This document shows, one piece after another, positions 1 to 7,540 of a stretch of 14,720 bases of DNA. Below the pieces are notes generated by a model. That model was not told the DNA's origin and made no database searches. It saw nothing but the letters and a program-made list of their open reading frames with translations. Source of the DNA: Chloroflexota bacterium (GTDB lineage: Bacteria; Chloroflexota; Anaerolineae; Ardenticatenales; Ardenticatenaceae); contig DOUV01001095.1 in NCBI GenBank assembly GCA_003520455.1, positions 1-14,720 of the forward strand. Direction: 5' to 3'. Position 1 is the first letter of the stretch. Each line of letters begins with the position of its first letter. Made by a program: the position numbers and the translations under genes.

Positions 1-80
1 TTTTCTGTGATCCGGCCAGCCGCGGTCGCCGCGCGCTCCCAGACTCGCGGGCCAGCCCGGCGACCGGAGAGGCACGAACA

Positions 81-614
81 ATGCACTCTCTTCTCATCAA
101 GCTGACGGGCGGCGACCGCCGGTCCATCGGACGGGTCGGTGAGGTCGTCGCGGAGGTGCTTGCCGACCCCTCGCTCTTTCAAGTTGTGTTCGAGGGCATG
201 CTCAGCGATAATCCAGTGCTCCGCATGCGATGTGCGGATGCGGTGGAAAAGCTCACCTCCGAACATCCTGAATACCTCCGGCCGTACAAACAGACGCTGC
301 TCCAGGAGGTGGCCAGGATCGACCAGCAAGAAATCCGTTGGCACGTGGCACAACTGCTTCCTCGTCTCGAGTTGAGCGCCGATGAACGGAACGCTGTGGT
401 CGCGATCCTTTTGGAGTACCTGGGCGACCAGAGCAAGATCGTCAAGACCTTTTCGATGCAAGCATTGGCGGATATAGCCGAACGAGACGAAGATCTTCGC
501 CCGCAGATCATTGCAGAGTTGGTCGAGCTCACCCGGAGCGGCAGTCCGGCCATGAAAAGTCGAGGGCGACGGTTATTGGAACGGTTGACGCGCGACACTC
601 TTCCGGCACCCTGA
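81..614 (+). CDS. HEAT-repeat-like helical protein, function unknown
   Basis: The 177-residue product is almost entirely amphipathic helix pairs. Successive repeat-like units can be placed at about residues 33-70, 71-105, 106-140 and 141-172. Each has the small/large hydrophobic pattern of HEAT repeats, for example VLRMRCADAVEKL and IVKTFSMQALADIA. No signal peptide, membrane segment or catalytic motif is visible. HEAT proteins generally act as protein-binding scaffolds, but no partner can be inferred here. The ATG at 81 is preceded by GGAGAGG at 66-72 with 8-base spacing, which supports the start. The gene stands alone, 176 bp before the thioesterase on the same strand. The fold call is fairly safe; the function is unknown. 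Confidence 0.75.
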   Translation: MHSLLIKLTGGDRRSIGRVGEVVAEVLADPSLFQVVFEGMLSDNPVLRMRCADAVEKLTSEHPEYLRPYKQTLLQEVARIDQQEIRWHVAQLLPRLELSADERNAVVAILLEYLGDQSKIVKTFSMQALADIAERDEDLRPQIIAELVELTRSGSPAMKSRGRRLLERLTRDTLPAP

Positions 615-790
615 TCGTGCGGCGCAACGCGTCGCCGGCACCGGTGCGCACGCACATGGCTCCTGGTGCGGTTGGCCGACCGTCAGCAACTCATTTCACC
701 GTGACCAGCCTCCACGCGGTGCATCCCGATTCCGCCGCTGGGCCGGCCCCATGATGAGGGCAGGATGGACAGGTTGCCTGGGCAAGGACA

Positions 791-1225
791 ATGTCTGACT
801 TAACGATCACGTATCGCGGTACCGTGTATCCGTGGCACTGCGACCATATGGGCCACATGAATGTCATGTGGTACAGCGGAAAATTCGACGAGGCGACCTG
901 GCACCTGTTTGCGTTGCTGGGCTTGACACCATCCTTCCTCCGTAAGCGCGACCGGGGCATGGCGGCAGTGCAACAGAACATCGCCTATAAGCACGAGTTG
1001 CACGCGGGGGACATTGTCACGATCCGATCCGGCGTTCTGGAAATAAAAGACAAAGTCATCCGCTTCTATCACGAGATGCACAATGAGGAGACCGGCGAGA
1101 TCGCGGCGATCACTGTCCTGACCAGCGTTCACATCGATACCCAGTTCCGCAAGTCTTGCCCGTTTCCTCCGGAAGTCCTCGAGCGCGGCCGGGCTCTCAT
1201 CGTCGCATACGATCCGGGCATCTAA
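791..1225 (+). CDS. Hotdog-fold acyl-CoA thioesterase (4HBT family)
   Basis: The 144-residue length is typical of single-domain 4-hydroxybenzoyl-CoA thioesterase (YbgC/FadM-like) enzymes, which hydrolyse acyl-CoA to free acid and CoA in the cytoplasm. The N-terminal signature is clear: D18-H-M-G-H22-M-N24-V-M-W-Y28 matches the family pattern D-x-x-G-H-x-N-x-x-x-Y, in which the Asp is catalytic. A central stretch (residues 53-73, AAVQQNIAYKHELHAGDIVTI) matches the strand-turn-strand with the conserved L-x-x-G-D-x-(V/I) segment. The acyl substrate cannot be read from the sequence. The start is the first ATG in frame. An AAGGA lies only 2 bases upstream (784-788), so the spacing is short, but no better in-frame start is evident. 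The nearest neighbours suggest no pathway. Confidence 0.87.
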   Translation: MSDLTITYRGTVYPWHCDHMGHMNVMWYSGKFDEATWHLFALLGLTPSFLRKRDRGMAAVQQNIAYKHELHAGDIVTIRSGVLEIKDKVIRFYHEMHNEETGEIAAITVLTSVHIDTQFRKSCPFPPEVLERGRALIVAYDPGI

Positions 1226-1249
1226 TCCTCCAACGAGATGCCGGTCTAC

Positions 1250-1266
1250 CAGACGTCCGAAGTCTG
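1250..1266. repeat. Imperfect 17-nt palindrome, CAGAC-core repeat family
   Basis: CAGACGTCCGAAGTCTG is a palindrome around a central C with one mismatched pair. It is one base change from the perfect palindrome at 7314-7330 and related to the one at 7397-7413. The preceding bases CTAC also match the flank of the 7314 copy read in inverse, so the similarity runs beyond the palindrome core. It lies 25 bp after the thioesterase stop, where it could form a stem-loop in the transcript. Confidence 0.6.
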
Positions 1267-1541
1267 CCCCCGCAGAGTTGATGGGCTCACGGCGGCGCTT
1301 CTCAGAGGCTAGCCAGGCCCATAATAAAGCCCTCCAAAAACCCCCGGCGTCTGGCCTGCGTCCAGGGCTCGCTGGAGAACAAAGTCGGTCCCCGAAAGCG
1401 TCCGAAACCTGCCGCCGGTGCGTCGCCGGCAGGTGAGTTAAGGGTACTGAGTGAAGAGATGCAATATCGTGGGCCCGATTTCTGACACTAGAACCCAAGC
1501 ACCTTGTTACCGCTTGTCTTCGCCGTTTTGCATCATCGGGT

Positions 1542-1565
1542 TTGACCTCTGTATCTCAGAGTCAA
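1542..1565. repeat. Stem-loop in intergenic DNA
   Basis: TTGA-C-CTCTG is complementary to CAGAG-TCAA across a 5-base TATCT loop. This gives a 9-bp stem with one bulged C at 1546. It has no following T-run, so a terminator is not indicated. It shares the string GACCTCTG with the promoter-proximal hairpin at 10604-10617. Confidence 0.4.
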
Positions 1566-1891
1566 GCACACCCCTCCACTATAGGCGGCTCAAGGAAGGC
1601 CAGGCACTCGCCGCCTTCCACTCCGAAACTGTTTCCAACCAGCACAAGGCTGATCCCAACGGGAACGCCGCAAGACGAACTTGCGGACTTCGATCAATTC
1701 TGGGACTACAGAAAAAGACCTGAAGAACTCGAGCTTGAATCGGCCACCCGACGCCGAACACGCCTTCGCTCTGCCGTATGAAGAACTCTCACAAGATCCG
1801 TGGCTGCCCGAGGGTGAACCAGGAAGGATCGATCGGCTTAGCGTGCCTGGCAAGTTGGATAAGATCATGCGCTTCAAAAGGAACATCTTCA

Positions 1892-3043
1892 ATGCGACCG
1901 AAGCAGCTCACCATTTTGATCGCCTGTGGTCTTGCAGGCATCCTATCGTATCAATTGCTTCTCGCTCAACCAGAGCAACCGGGCGCTACGTTCGGGCTGT
2001 CGGGTCTACAGCCACCATCGACGTCTCAGGAATCGCCACAGACCTGGGGACAGTTGGTCACGTGGGATGGCGTGACGACGACCTACGCCGTCTACAAGCA
2101 AAATTTCGTGTACGGATCGGTTCCCTTTTTGATCACCGATATTCGGACTGAAACTAAGTATTCGGACAAGCACAGCTACGAAATGAGATCTCTGACGGTC
2201 TACCGAGCGCACGATGATAGCCACCTGCTCGACAATCAGCCCGTGATTTTCTTCGTCCACGGTGGCGCCTGGACGGACGGATATGAGAACTGGTACGACT
2301 TTGTCGCCCAATCATTCACAGGCGAAAAGGGCTGGGTGACGGTGGTCATTGACTACCGGTTGACATCTGACCAGGTCTTCATCGCGGATGAGCATTGCCC
2401 TGACCGCGATACCTGTAATTCGCCCGAGAATGTGCCGCTTCGGACAAAGGCAGCCTGGTACCGCGATAACATCGAGGACGTTGCATCTGCATTTCAGTGG
2501 GTTGTCGATAACATCGCCGGCAATGGCGGAAACGCGGATCAAATCGTCGCGTTCGGCCACTCTGCCGGTGGGCACCTGGTATCGCTTCTTGCCACCCATC
2601 CAAACTACTCGGCGCTGAGACCGGCTATGAAAGGCTTGATCAGCATGAGCGGGGCCTACTTACTGAAAGAATTGAGTATGGTTACCTTCGCCAGCGATAT
2701 CGACCAGACGTTCCAGGGAGGACACGTCGACAATGATGCGGAACTTGACGAGGCCTCTCCGAGCACCTACGTCATCGCAGGGATGCCCCTCCCCCCATTT
2801 TATGTTCTGCACGCCCAGCGAGAACTTCCGTCGCTCTACGAACAGGCGCTCGCTTTTCGGAACACGCTGGAATCTCGCGGCCTCGCGGTTGAGTATGATT
2901 ATCTTGCTGGGTATGACCACTCGACGGAAATGGAAGCCATCGCTGATATTTCCACAGCGCCCACCGCATTGATCGTCAACTTTATTGAGACTGTTTTAGA
3001 CTTAAACGACCAACAAGTCTATCTGCCACTCCTCGTCCGATAA
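1892..3043 (+). CDS. Secreted alpha/beta-hydrolase (carboxylesterase, HSL/BD-FAE type) with C-terminal YLPLLVR tail
   Basis: The 383-residue product starts MRPKQ followed by a hydrophobic stretch (residues 5-26, ending LLLAQ). This fits a signal peptide or N-terminal anchor. I chose ATG 1892 over an in-frame ATG at 1778 because it places this stretch at the N-terminus and has AAAAGGAA (about 1877-1883) upstream. The esterase signatures are H123-G-G-A-W (oxyanion hole) and G-H-S224-A-G-G (nucleophile elbow). The likely catalytic His is H343 in GYDHSTEM. The triad acid is unusual: the family's HGxxD is HAQRE here, so Glu311 would replace Asp. The last seven residues are YLPLLVR, a tail seen on many exported Chloroflexota proteins. 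The substrate is unknown. A Cys pair (C169, C175) may form a disulphide outside the cell. Confidence 0.85.
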   Translation: MRPKQLTILIACGLAGILSYQLLLAQPEQPGATFGLSGLQPPSTSQESPQTWGQLVTWDGVTTTYAVYKQNFVYGSVPFLITDIRTETKYSDKHSYEMRSLTVYRAHDDSHLLDNQPVIFFVHGGAWTDGYENWYDFVAQSFTGEKGWVTVVIDYRLTSDQVFIADEHCPDRDTCNSPENVPLRTKAAWYRDNIEDVASAFQWVVDNIAGNGGNADQIVAFGHSAGGHLVSLLATHPNYSALRPAMKGLISMSGAYLLKELSMVTFASDIDQTFQGGHVDNDAELDEASPSTYVIAGMPLPPFYVLHAQRELPSLYEQALAFRNTLESRGLAVEYDYLAGYDHSTEMEAIADISTAPTALIVNFIETVLDLNDQQVYLPLLVR

Positions 3044-3399
3044 TGACTCAATATATCGAGAGACAGCTAAGGTCGCGCCGGTGATCTCGCTTCCCTTCTG
3101 TGGGAACCCGACTTACAGGAAGTCACTCGCCATCGCTCGTTTCCGGATGCGTCCGATGGATCCTAACGGGCAGCCCGCCTTTGCCCGGTGGGGCGCTCCC
3201 CGCAGACTGGAAGTCCGGGGGCCGGCGGGGGCTCATTGCGGTCAGACGGCTCTTCAGCCCATCGCCAGCATTGGCTGACTTGCGACGGCACCGCTGTTTG
3301 TTCCCTCCCTGACCCGCGCACGCTCCGCTCAGTTGTGCTACCTCCTCGCAACGCCTGGCGCCGATCTCAGCCTTCTCGAGGCCGCGGCGATAGGAGCGC
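3044..3399. other. 356-bp intergenic region between converging genes
   Basis: The esterase (+) and the molybdenum hydroxylase (-) converge here. I see no protein family in any frame. The stretch carries one good stem-loop (3198-3220), described separately, which could end transcription from one or both sides. It has no T-run. Confidence 0.6.
3198..3220. repeat. Stem-loop with GACT/AGTC core between convergent genes
   Basis: CCCCG (3198-3202) pairs with CGGGG (3216-3220), and GACT (3205-3208) pairs with AGTC (3212-3215). The loop is GGA and there is a 2-nt CA bulge. This gives a 9-bp, GC-rich stem. The string CAGACTGGAAGTC resembles the CAGACTTCCGAAGTC palindromes at 1250, 7314 and 7397 with two central bases removed. 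It may be a diverged member of that family or a bidirectional terminator-like hairpin. Confidence 0.45.
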
Positions 3400-6183
3400 C
3401 TACGTGTGGACCTCCTTCTCACCTCGTTTGAGCGCCAGCAATATCTTGTCTTGATCAACCGGAAGCGAGTAGACCCGCACACCGCAGGCATTGTAGATCG
3501 CATTGGTGACAGCCGGTGTCGTTGGAATACTGGCCAGTTCCCCGACCCCCTTCGCGCCGTAGGGTCCATCCGCCGACTCATGTTCAACGATAAACGAGGT
3601 CAACCTTGGCATATACTTGATGCTCGGGATCTTATAGCGCGCCAGGGAGTCGGTGAAGGGAACTCCTTCCTCGACAATAAACTCCTCGGTGAGGGCGTTG
3701 CCAAGCCCCATCATGATGCCGCCCTCGATTTGCCCCTGCAGCCCGACGAGATGAATGGCCCGACCGATGTCTTGCGCGCTGATCACCTGCACAACGTGTA
3801 CCTCGCCGGTATCCAGGTCTACTTCTACTTCCGCAGCCTGCACACCAAACGAGAAGGCAAAATGCATGTCGCCTCCGGTGCCGAGCGGCTGCGTCTGTGG
3901 TGCCCAATACTCGCAGAGCCCTCTCGGCTCGCGGCCTTCGTTCTTCATGAGTTCCACAACGGTGCCAACCGGCACCCGGTGGCCGTTCACCTGCGCCAGC
4001 CCCTCGACAAATCGGATGTCCTGCGGCGGCACATCATAGGCCTCCGCGAGTGTCGCGGCCATCGCCTCCCGCATCGCCCTGGCGGCGAGGCGAGCGGCGT
4101 TGCCGGTTACATAGGTCTGGCGCGAGGCGGTCGTTGGGCCGCCGTCCGGCGTCAGGTCCGTGTCCATCAGGAGCACCCTGACATGCTCGTACGGGAGGCC
4201 CAATTCTTCCGCCACGACGATGGCCAGAACCCCCACGAGACCCTGGCCGATCTCAGCCGCGCTCGTTCGCACCTCCGCGGTCCCGTCCGGAAACACCTCG
4301 ACTTCGGCGGCTGATTTGTCGGGGGCGCCGCCCCCCAGGCCGGTATTCTTGTATGCGGCTGCCACTCCCCAGGCACGAACCTTGTTCGTTTCTGGAATGC
4401 GATCCGGCTCGTATGGATTGCGGCCGTTCGCCACATTCCGTATCTCGGCCTCAACCTTCGCGAGGCATTCGAGCAGTCCGACACTCTCGCGCAATTCCTG
4501 ACCGGTGTTGGTCACGCTGCCCACGCGCAGTGCGTTCTTCTGGCGCAGGGCTAGCGGGTCCATGCCGAGCGCCTCGGCGAGTTGATCCATCGTGCTTTCC
4601 ACGGCAAACGCCGATTGGGTGACCCCAAAACCCCGGAAGGCGCCCGCGGGAGGGTTGTTAGTGTACATCGCGTAGCAATCGGCTTTCATGTGCCCCACTT
4701 CGTACGGACCGGCCGAGTGGGTGGTGGCGCGGGTCATCACCTTCTCACCCAGCGACGCGTACGCGCCGGTGTCACCGTAGAGCTCGGTGTCCACGGCAAC
4801 CAGCGTCCCGTCCTGTTTCGCTCCCATTTTCACGCGGATGACCGTCGCATGCCGCTTGGGATGGAAGAGCAGACTCTCGTGGCGGTCGTAGAGCATCTTC
4901 ACGGGCCGGCCGGTCACCTGTGCCAGCAGTGCCACGTGCACCTGGGCAGCGATATCTTCCTTGCCGCCAAAGCCGCCCCCAGTCATCATCCCTCGGATCC
5001 GCACCTGCTCCTGTGGCATCCCCAGACACGCGGCGACTTGCGCCCGATCTTGATACGGAATCTGGGAGCCGACATACACCTCGATCCGCCCGTTTTCCAA
5101 CACCCGCCCGATGGCGCACTCCGGCTCGAGAAAGGCATGCTCGACAGTGGCCGTGTGATAGGTTTGCTCGACGATCACATCGGCCTCGGCAAATCCCGCT
5201 TCCACATCACCCTTGCGCACTTTGATGTGTTTCAGCAGATTGCCCGATTCCTGGACGGCCGGCGCCTCTGGCTGCCGGGCGGACACCGGATCGCCGACGA
5301 CCGGCAGCGGCTCGTACTCGACCGCGATACGCTTCAAAGCCTCAGTCGCAATCTCGCGCGTGTCGGCAGCGACGATTGCAACCGGATCGCCGATGTACCG
5401 CACTTTTCCATCGGCCAGCACCGGCCAATCCGGTATCACCAGCCCGTGGTTCTTCTTGCCCGGGATGTCCTCGACTGTCAGCACGGCGTGCACCCCAGGC
5501 AAGGTTTTGGCGGCCGAGGTGTCAATCGATTTGATCAACGCGTGCGGGGAGGCCGCACGCAGCGTCCGGGCATGAAGCATCCCGGGGAAACTGTAATCGT
5601 CGGTGTATTTGGCCTCGCCGGTCACTTTGCCCAGGCCATCGGGTCGCACCAACGGCTTGCCTACCAGGCGATGCCCGTCCTTGACCTGAGGGAGGTCCGG
5701 CGCGAAATCGACCGCTTCGCCACGTAGTGCTGCTCCCGCCTTCTGGATCGCTGTGCTGATGAATGAATAGCCCGCGCAGCGGCAATAGGTATCCTTGAGC
5801 GCGACTTTGATGTCATGCTCAGTGGGATCCGGGTTGTTCTCTAGCAGAGCCTTGGAGGTCATGATGAGGCCGGGGATGCAGAAGCCGCATTGGACCGCTC
5901 CACCTTCCAGGAAGGCTTGCTGCAACGGATGCAATCTGCCTCCCTGGGCCAGGCCCTCGATCGTCTCGACTCGTGTTCCCTGAGCTTTCAACGCCGGGTA
6001 GACACAGGAATCGACCGGCAGGCCGTTCACCCGCACGGTACAGGTGCCGCACTCGGCCTCATTACAGCCAATCTTGGTGCCGGTCAGCCCAAGACGGTAA
6101 CGCAGTACTTCCGCCAGGTACTCGTTGTCGCACACTTCCACCTTCACGGGCTGGCCATTCACGACAAATTCGAGCAGCGCCAT
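3400..6183 (-). CDS. Molybdenum hydroxylase, fused [2Fe-2S] plus molybdopterin subunit (xanthine dehydrogenase/aldehyde oxidase family)
   Basis: This 927-residue protein fuses the iron-sulfur and molybdopterin subunits, as in Desulfovibrio Mop aldehyde oxidoreductase and E. coli YgfN. Cys40, 45, 48 and 60 form the plant-type [2Fe-2S] cluster. Cys99, 102, 134 and 136 form the second cluster (CGFC...CRC). The catalytic part begins near residue 172. It has GSQ374, GGGFGGKED (402-410), AFRGFG (515-520) and GAKGVGE with E882, matching the general base Glu of xanthine dehydrogenase. The family hydroxylates aldehydes or N-heterocycles using water, passing electrons through Fe-S to FAD. The substrate cannot be read here. 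ATG 6183 follows GAGGGA and is preferred to an in-frame GTG at 6195. The gene is 44 bp downstream of the FAD subunit, and the two surely form one operon. No XdhC-type maturation gene is nearby. Confidence 0.93.
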   Translation of the reverse strand: MALLEFVVNGQPVKVEVCDNEYLAEVLRYRLGLTGTKIGCNEAECGTCTVRVNGLPVDSCVYPALKAQGTRVETIEGLAQGGRLHPLQQAFLEGGAVQCGFCIPGLIMTSKALLENNPDPTEHDIKVALKDTYCRCAGYSFISTAIQKAGAALRGEAVDFAPDLPQVKDGHRLVGKPLVRPDGLGKVTGEAKYTDDYSFPGMLHARTLRAASPHALIKSIDTSAAKTLPGVHAVLTVEDIPGKKNHGLVIPDWPVLADGKVRYIGDPVAIVAADTREIATEALKRIAVEYEPLPVVGDPVSARQPEAPAVQESGNLLKHIKVRKGDVEAGFAEADVIVEQTYHTATVEHAFLEPECAIGRVLENGRIEVYVGSQIPYQDRAQVAACLGMPQEQVRIRGMMTGGGFGGKEDIAAQVHVALLAQVTGRPVKMLYDRHESLLFHPKRHATVIRVKMGAKQDGTLVAVDTELYGDTGAYASLGEKVMTRATTHSAGPYEVGHMKADCYAMYTNNPPAGAFRGFGVTQSAFAVESTMDQLAEALGMDPLALRQKNALRVGSVTNTGQELRESVGLLECLAKVEAEIRNVANGRNPYEPDRIPETNKVRAWGVAAAYKNTGLGGGAPDKSAAEVEVFPDGTAEVRTSAAEIGQGLVGVLAIVVAEELGLPYEHVRVLLMDTDLTPDGGPTTASRQTYVTGNAARLAARAMREAMAATLAEAYDVPPQDIRFVEGLAQVNGHRVPVGTVVELMKNEGREPRGLCEYWAPQTQPLGTGGDMHFAFSFGVQAAEVEVDLDTGEVHVVQVISAQDIGRAIHLVGLQGQIEGGIMMGLGNALTEEFIVEEGVPFTDSLARYKIPSIKYMPRLTSFIVEHESADGPYGAKGVGELASIPTTPAVTNAIYNACGVRVYSLPVDQDKILLALKRGEKEVHT

Positions 6184-6227
6184 GATTTCCCTCACTTATT
6201 CGAGCTACAGGGCCTCGAGACTGTCCC

Positions 6228-7142
6228 TCACGCCCATCCAACCCCTTCGGGCACGACTTCCGTCTGACCGATGCGTCTGCAAATCGCCTCGAAGTTCCGC
6301 CGAACCAAGACGTCAATCAGCTCGACCCGGTAGCTCCTGGTCGCACGATGTTTGCTGGTGCGCAATCGGGCCTGGGCGATCGTGTGCCGCGATACTTCTT
6401 GCAGAACCTCGTCGTGGACCCTTTTTCCGCGCAAGTATGCTTCGGCCTCGGTCGCCCGCATCGGGGTCGGCCCGGCCGGTCCTACCGCAATCCGCACGTC
6501 CGCGACCGTTTCATAATCGTTGTCAAACTCCACCCAAACGGCCATCCCCATGATGGGCAAGGCCACCCCTTGGGGGCGCATGATGCGTTTGAAGGCTGTG
6601 CCTGCGTGCGAGCCGGTCGCGCGAAAGCGGAAGCGTGTAATCAACTCACGGCCCTGATCGACCGCGCTCCGGCCGGGTCCCTGAAAGAGGCTCCGAATCG
6701 GATGCCATTTCCGCCCTGCAGCCGTCGCGACCTCCACTTCCGCCGCCAGCGCCACCAGCGAGATGGTACCATCGCCGGCCGGCAGCGCGTGCGCGACGTT
6801 TCCACCCAGTGTCGCAACGTTGCGTACCTGAGGCCCGCCGATCACCCCACAGCTTTCAACCAGGCAGGTGGCCCGCTGCGCTAGCAAGGTGCTCGCGACA
6901 ATTTCGGTGTGGGTGACCGCCGCGCCAACCGTGATGAGATCGCTGTGCTGGCGGATCTCGCGCAGTTCCGGAATGCGGGTGATGTCCACCAGGGCAGCCA
7001 CCGGCGGCTTGCGACCCTGCTGGAGCTCGAGCAATAGATCTGTCCCGCCGGCGATCACCCGTGCGTTCCCTTCATAGCGCGACAATTCGATCAGGGCAGC
7101 CTCGACACTCTCCGGAAGGTGATACTTTTCCCACAGAGCCAT
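6228..7142 (-). CDS. FAD-binding subunit of molybdenum hydroxylase (CoxM/CutM/YgfM-like)
   Basis: The 304-residue length is normal for stand-alone medium subunits. It carries both FAD-contacting motifs of the family: AGGTDLL at 31-37, and IGGPQVRNVATLGGNVAHALPAGDG at 101-125 with the TLGGN loop at 111-115. The C-terminal region after about residue 180 matches the CO-dehydrogenase flavoprotein C-terminal domain. It takes electrons from the Fe-S clusters of the downstream fused subunit and hands them to NAD or another acceptor. It is the first gene of the two-gene operon. ATG 7142 gives the usual N-terminus. An in-frame GTG at 7181 would add 13 residues not typical of the family. The ribosome binding site (GGTGGGG) is only fair. 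Confidence 0.92.
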   Translation of the reverse strand: MALWEKYHLPESVEAALIELSRYEGNARVIAGGTDLLLELQQGRKPPVAALVDITRIPELREIRQHSDLITVGAAVTHTEIVASTLLAQRATCLVESCGVIGGPQVRNVATLGGNVAHALPAGDGTISLVALAAEVEVATAAGRKWHPIRSLFQGPGRSAVDQGRELITRFRFRATGSHAGTAFKRIMRPQGVALPIMGMAVWVEFDNDYETVADVRIAVGPAGPTPMRATEAEAYLRGKRVHDEVLQEVSRHTIAQARLRTSKHRATRSYRVELIDVLVRRNFEAICRRIGQTEVVPEGVGWA

Positions 7143-7313
7143 CACACCCCACCGTTCTCCCTGCAACGTTTTCGCACCCACCGTGACCGTTTCGACCTCT
7201 CGGCCGCCCTCAAAGCCGATTCAGGGATGGCGCGATCACGGCCGTCACGGTAAAATGTCCTACGCACCGGACGCCCTCGAGTCGCGACCGGTCTAGCGCG
7301 CCGGTCAAGTCCT

Positions 7314-7330
7314 CAGACTTCCGAAGTCTG
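7314..7330. repeat. Perfect 17-nt palindrome CAGACTTCCGAAGTCTG
   Basis: The two 8-nt arms are perfectly complementary around a central C at 7322. It is the left internal palindrome of the MITE-like element and nearly identical to the copies at 7397-7413 (inverse) and 1250-1266. Confidence 0.75.
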
Positions 7331-7396
7331 GTAGGGACTGTGCTTGCTCAAAGCACGCTCCGACGACAGCGAGAGAGGCGGGTACCTGCGGCGAAC

Positions 7397-7413
7397 AAGA
7401 CTTCGGAAGTCTT
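7397..7413. repeat. Perfect 17-nt palindrome AAGACTTCGGAAGTCTT
   Basis: The two 8-nt arms are perfectly complementary around a central G at 7405. It is the right internal palindrome of the MITE-like element and matches the 7314-7330 copy over 15 bases in inverse orientation. Confidence 0.75.
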
Positions 7414-7540
7414 TGCTCTCACCCCCCGCAGGACGACTTGACCGGTGCTCTAGCACTCTATCCACCCCACAGGCATCTTCTGGGATACACCCCTGACCTC
7501 GTTGATCCATACCAGGTCACCTCGGCTCGCCAGCTACACC

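Larger units (their letters stand above)
1226..1891. other. 666-bp intergenic stretch, no supported gene
   Basis: The small open frames here overlap one another on both strands and show no family I recognise. A short stretch near 1680-1750 (reading DFDQFWDYRKRPEE in one plus frame) looks somewhat protein-like, but it has no start signal and the frame closes soon after. The stretch does hold two stem-loops, listed separately: the palindrome at 1250-1266 and the hairpin at 1542-1565. The final 20 bases contain the ribosome binding site of the esterase. Confidence 0.6.
7293..7453. mobile_element. 161-bp MITE-like element with 19-bp terminal inverted repeats
   Basis: The left end CTAGCGCGCCGGTCAAGTC matches the inverse of the right end, CTAGAGCACCGGTCAAGTC, at 17 of 19 positions. 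Just inside each end is a 17-nt perfect palindrome (7314-7330 and 7397-7413). A hairpin GTGCTT-GCTCA-AAGCAC (7340-7356) lies between them. There is no room for a transposase. CTAG at both outer edges could be a 4-bp target duplication or simply the end of the repeat. The structure is directly visible; mobility is inferred. It sits in the upstream region of the molybdenum hydroxylase operon. Confidence 0.6.
7143..7540. other. 398-bp intergenic region containing a MITE-like element
   Basis: This lies upstream of the molybdenum hydroxylase operon and downstream of the methyltransferase-like gene, both on the minus strand. It must hold the operon's promoter. I could not pick out a convincing -35/-10 pair on the minus strand. 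The middle is occupied by the inverted-repeat element at 7293-7453. A 6-bp inverted repeat (TGACCT/AGGTCA, 7494-7519, 14-nt loop) follows the methyltransferase stop and might help end its transcript. Confidence 0.55.

Noticed and set aside
1542..1781. Short plus-strand frame reading DFDQFWDYRKRPEE as a gene remnant
   Set aside because: The match to TPR-protein N-termini is a weak impression over a few residues, with no start signal and no continuing homology.
4582..5727. 381-codon plus-strand open frame inside the molybdenum hydroxylase gene
   Set aside because: It is antisense to a gene with full family motifs; such shadow frames are common in GC-rich coding DNA.
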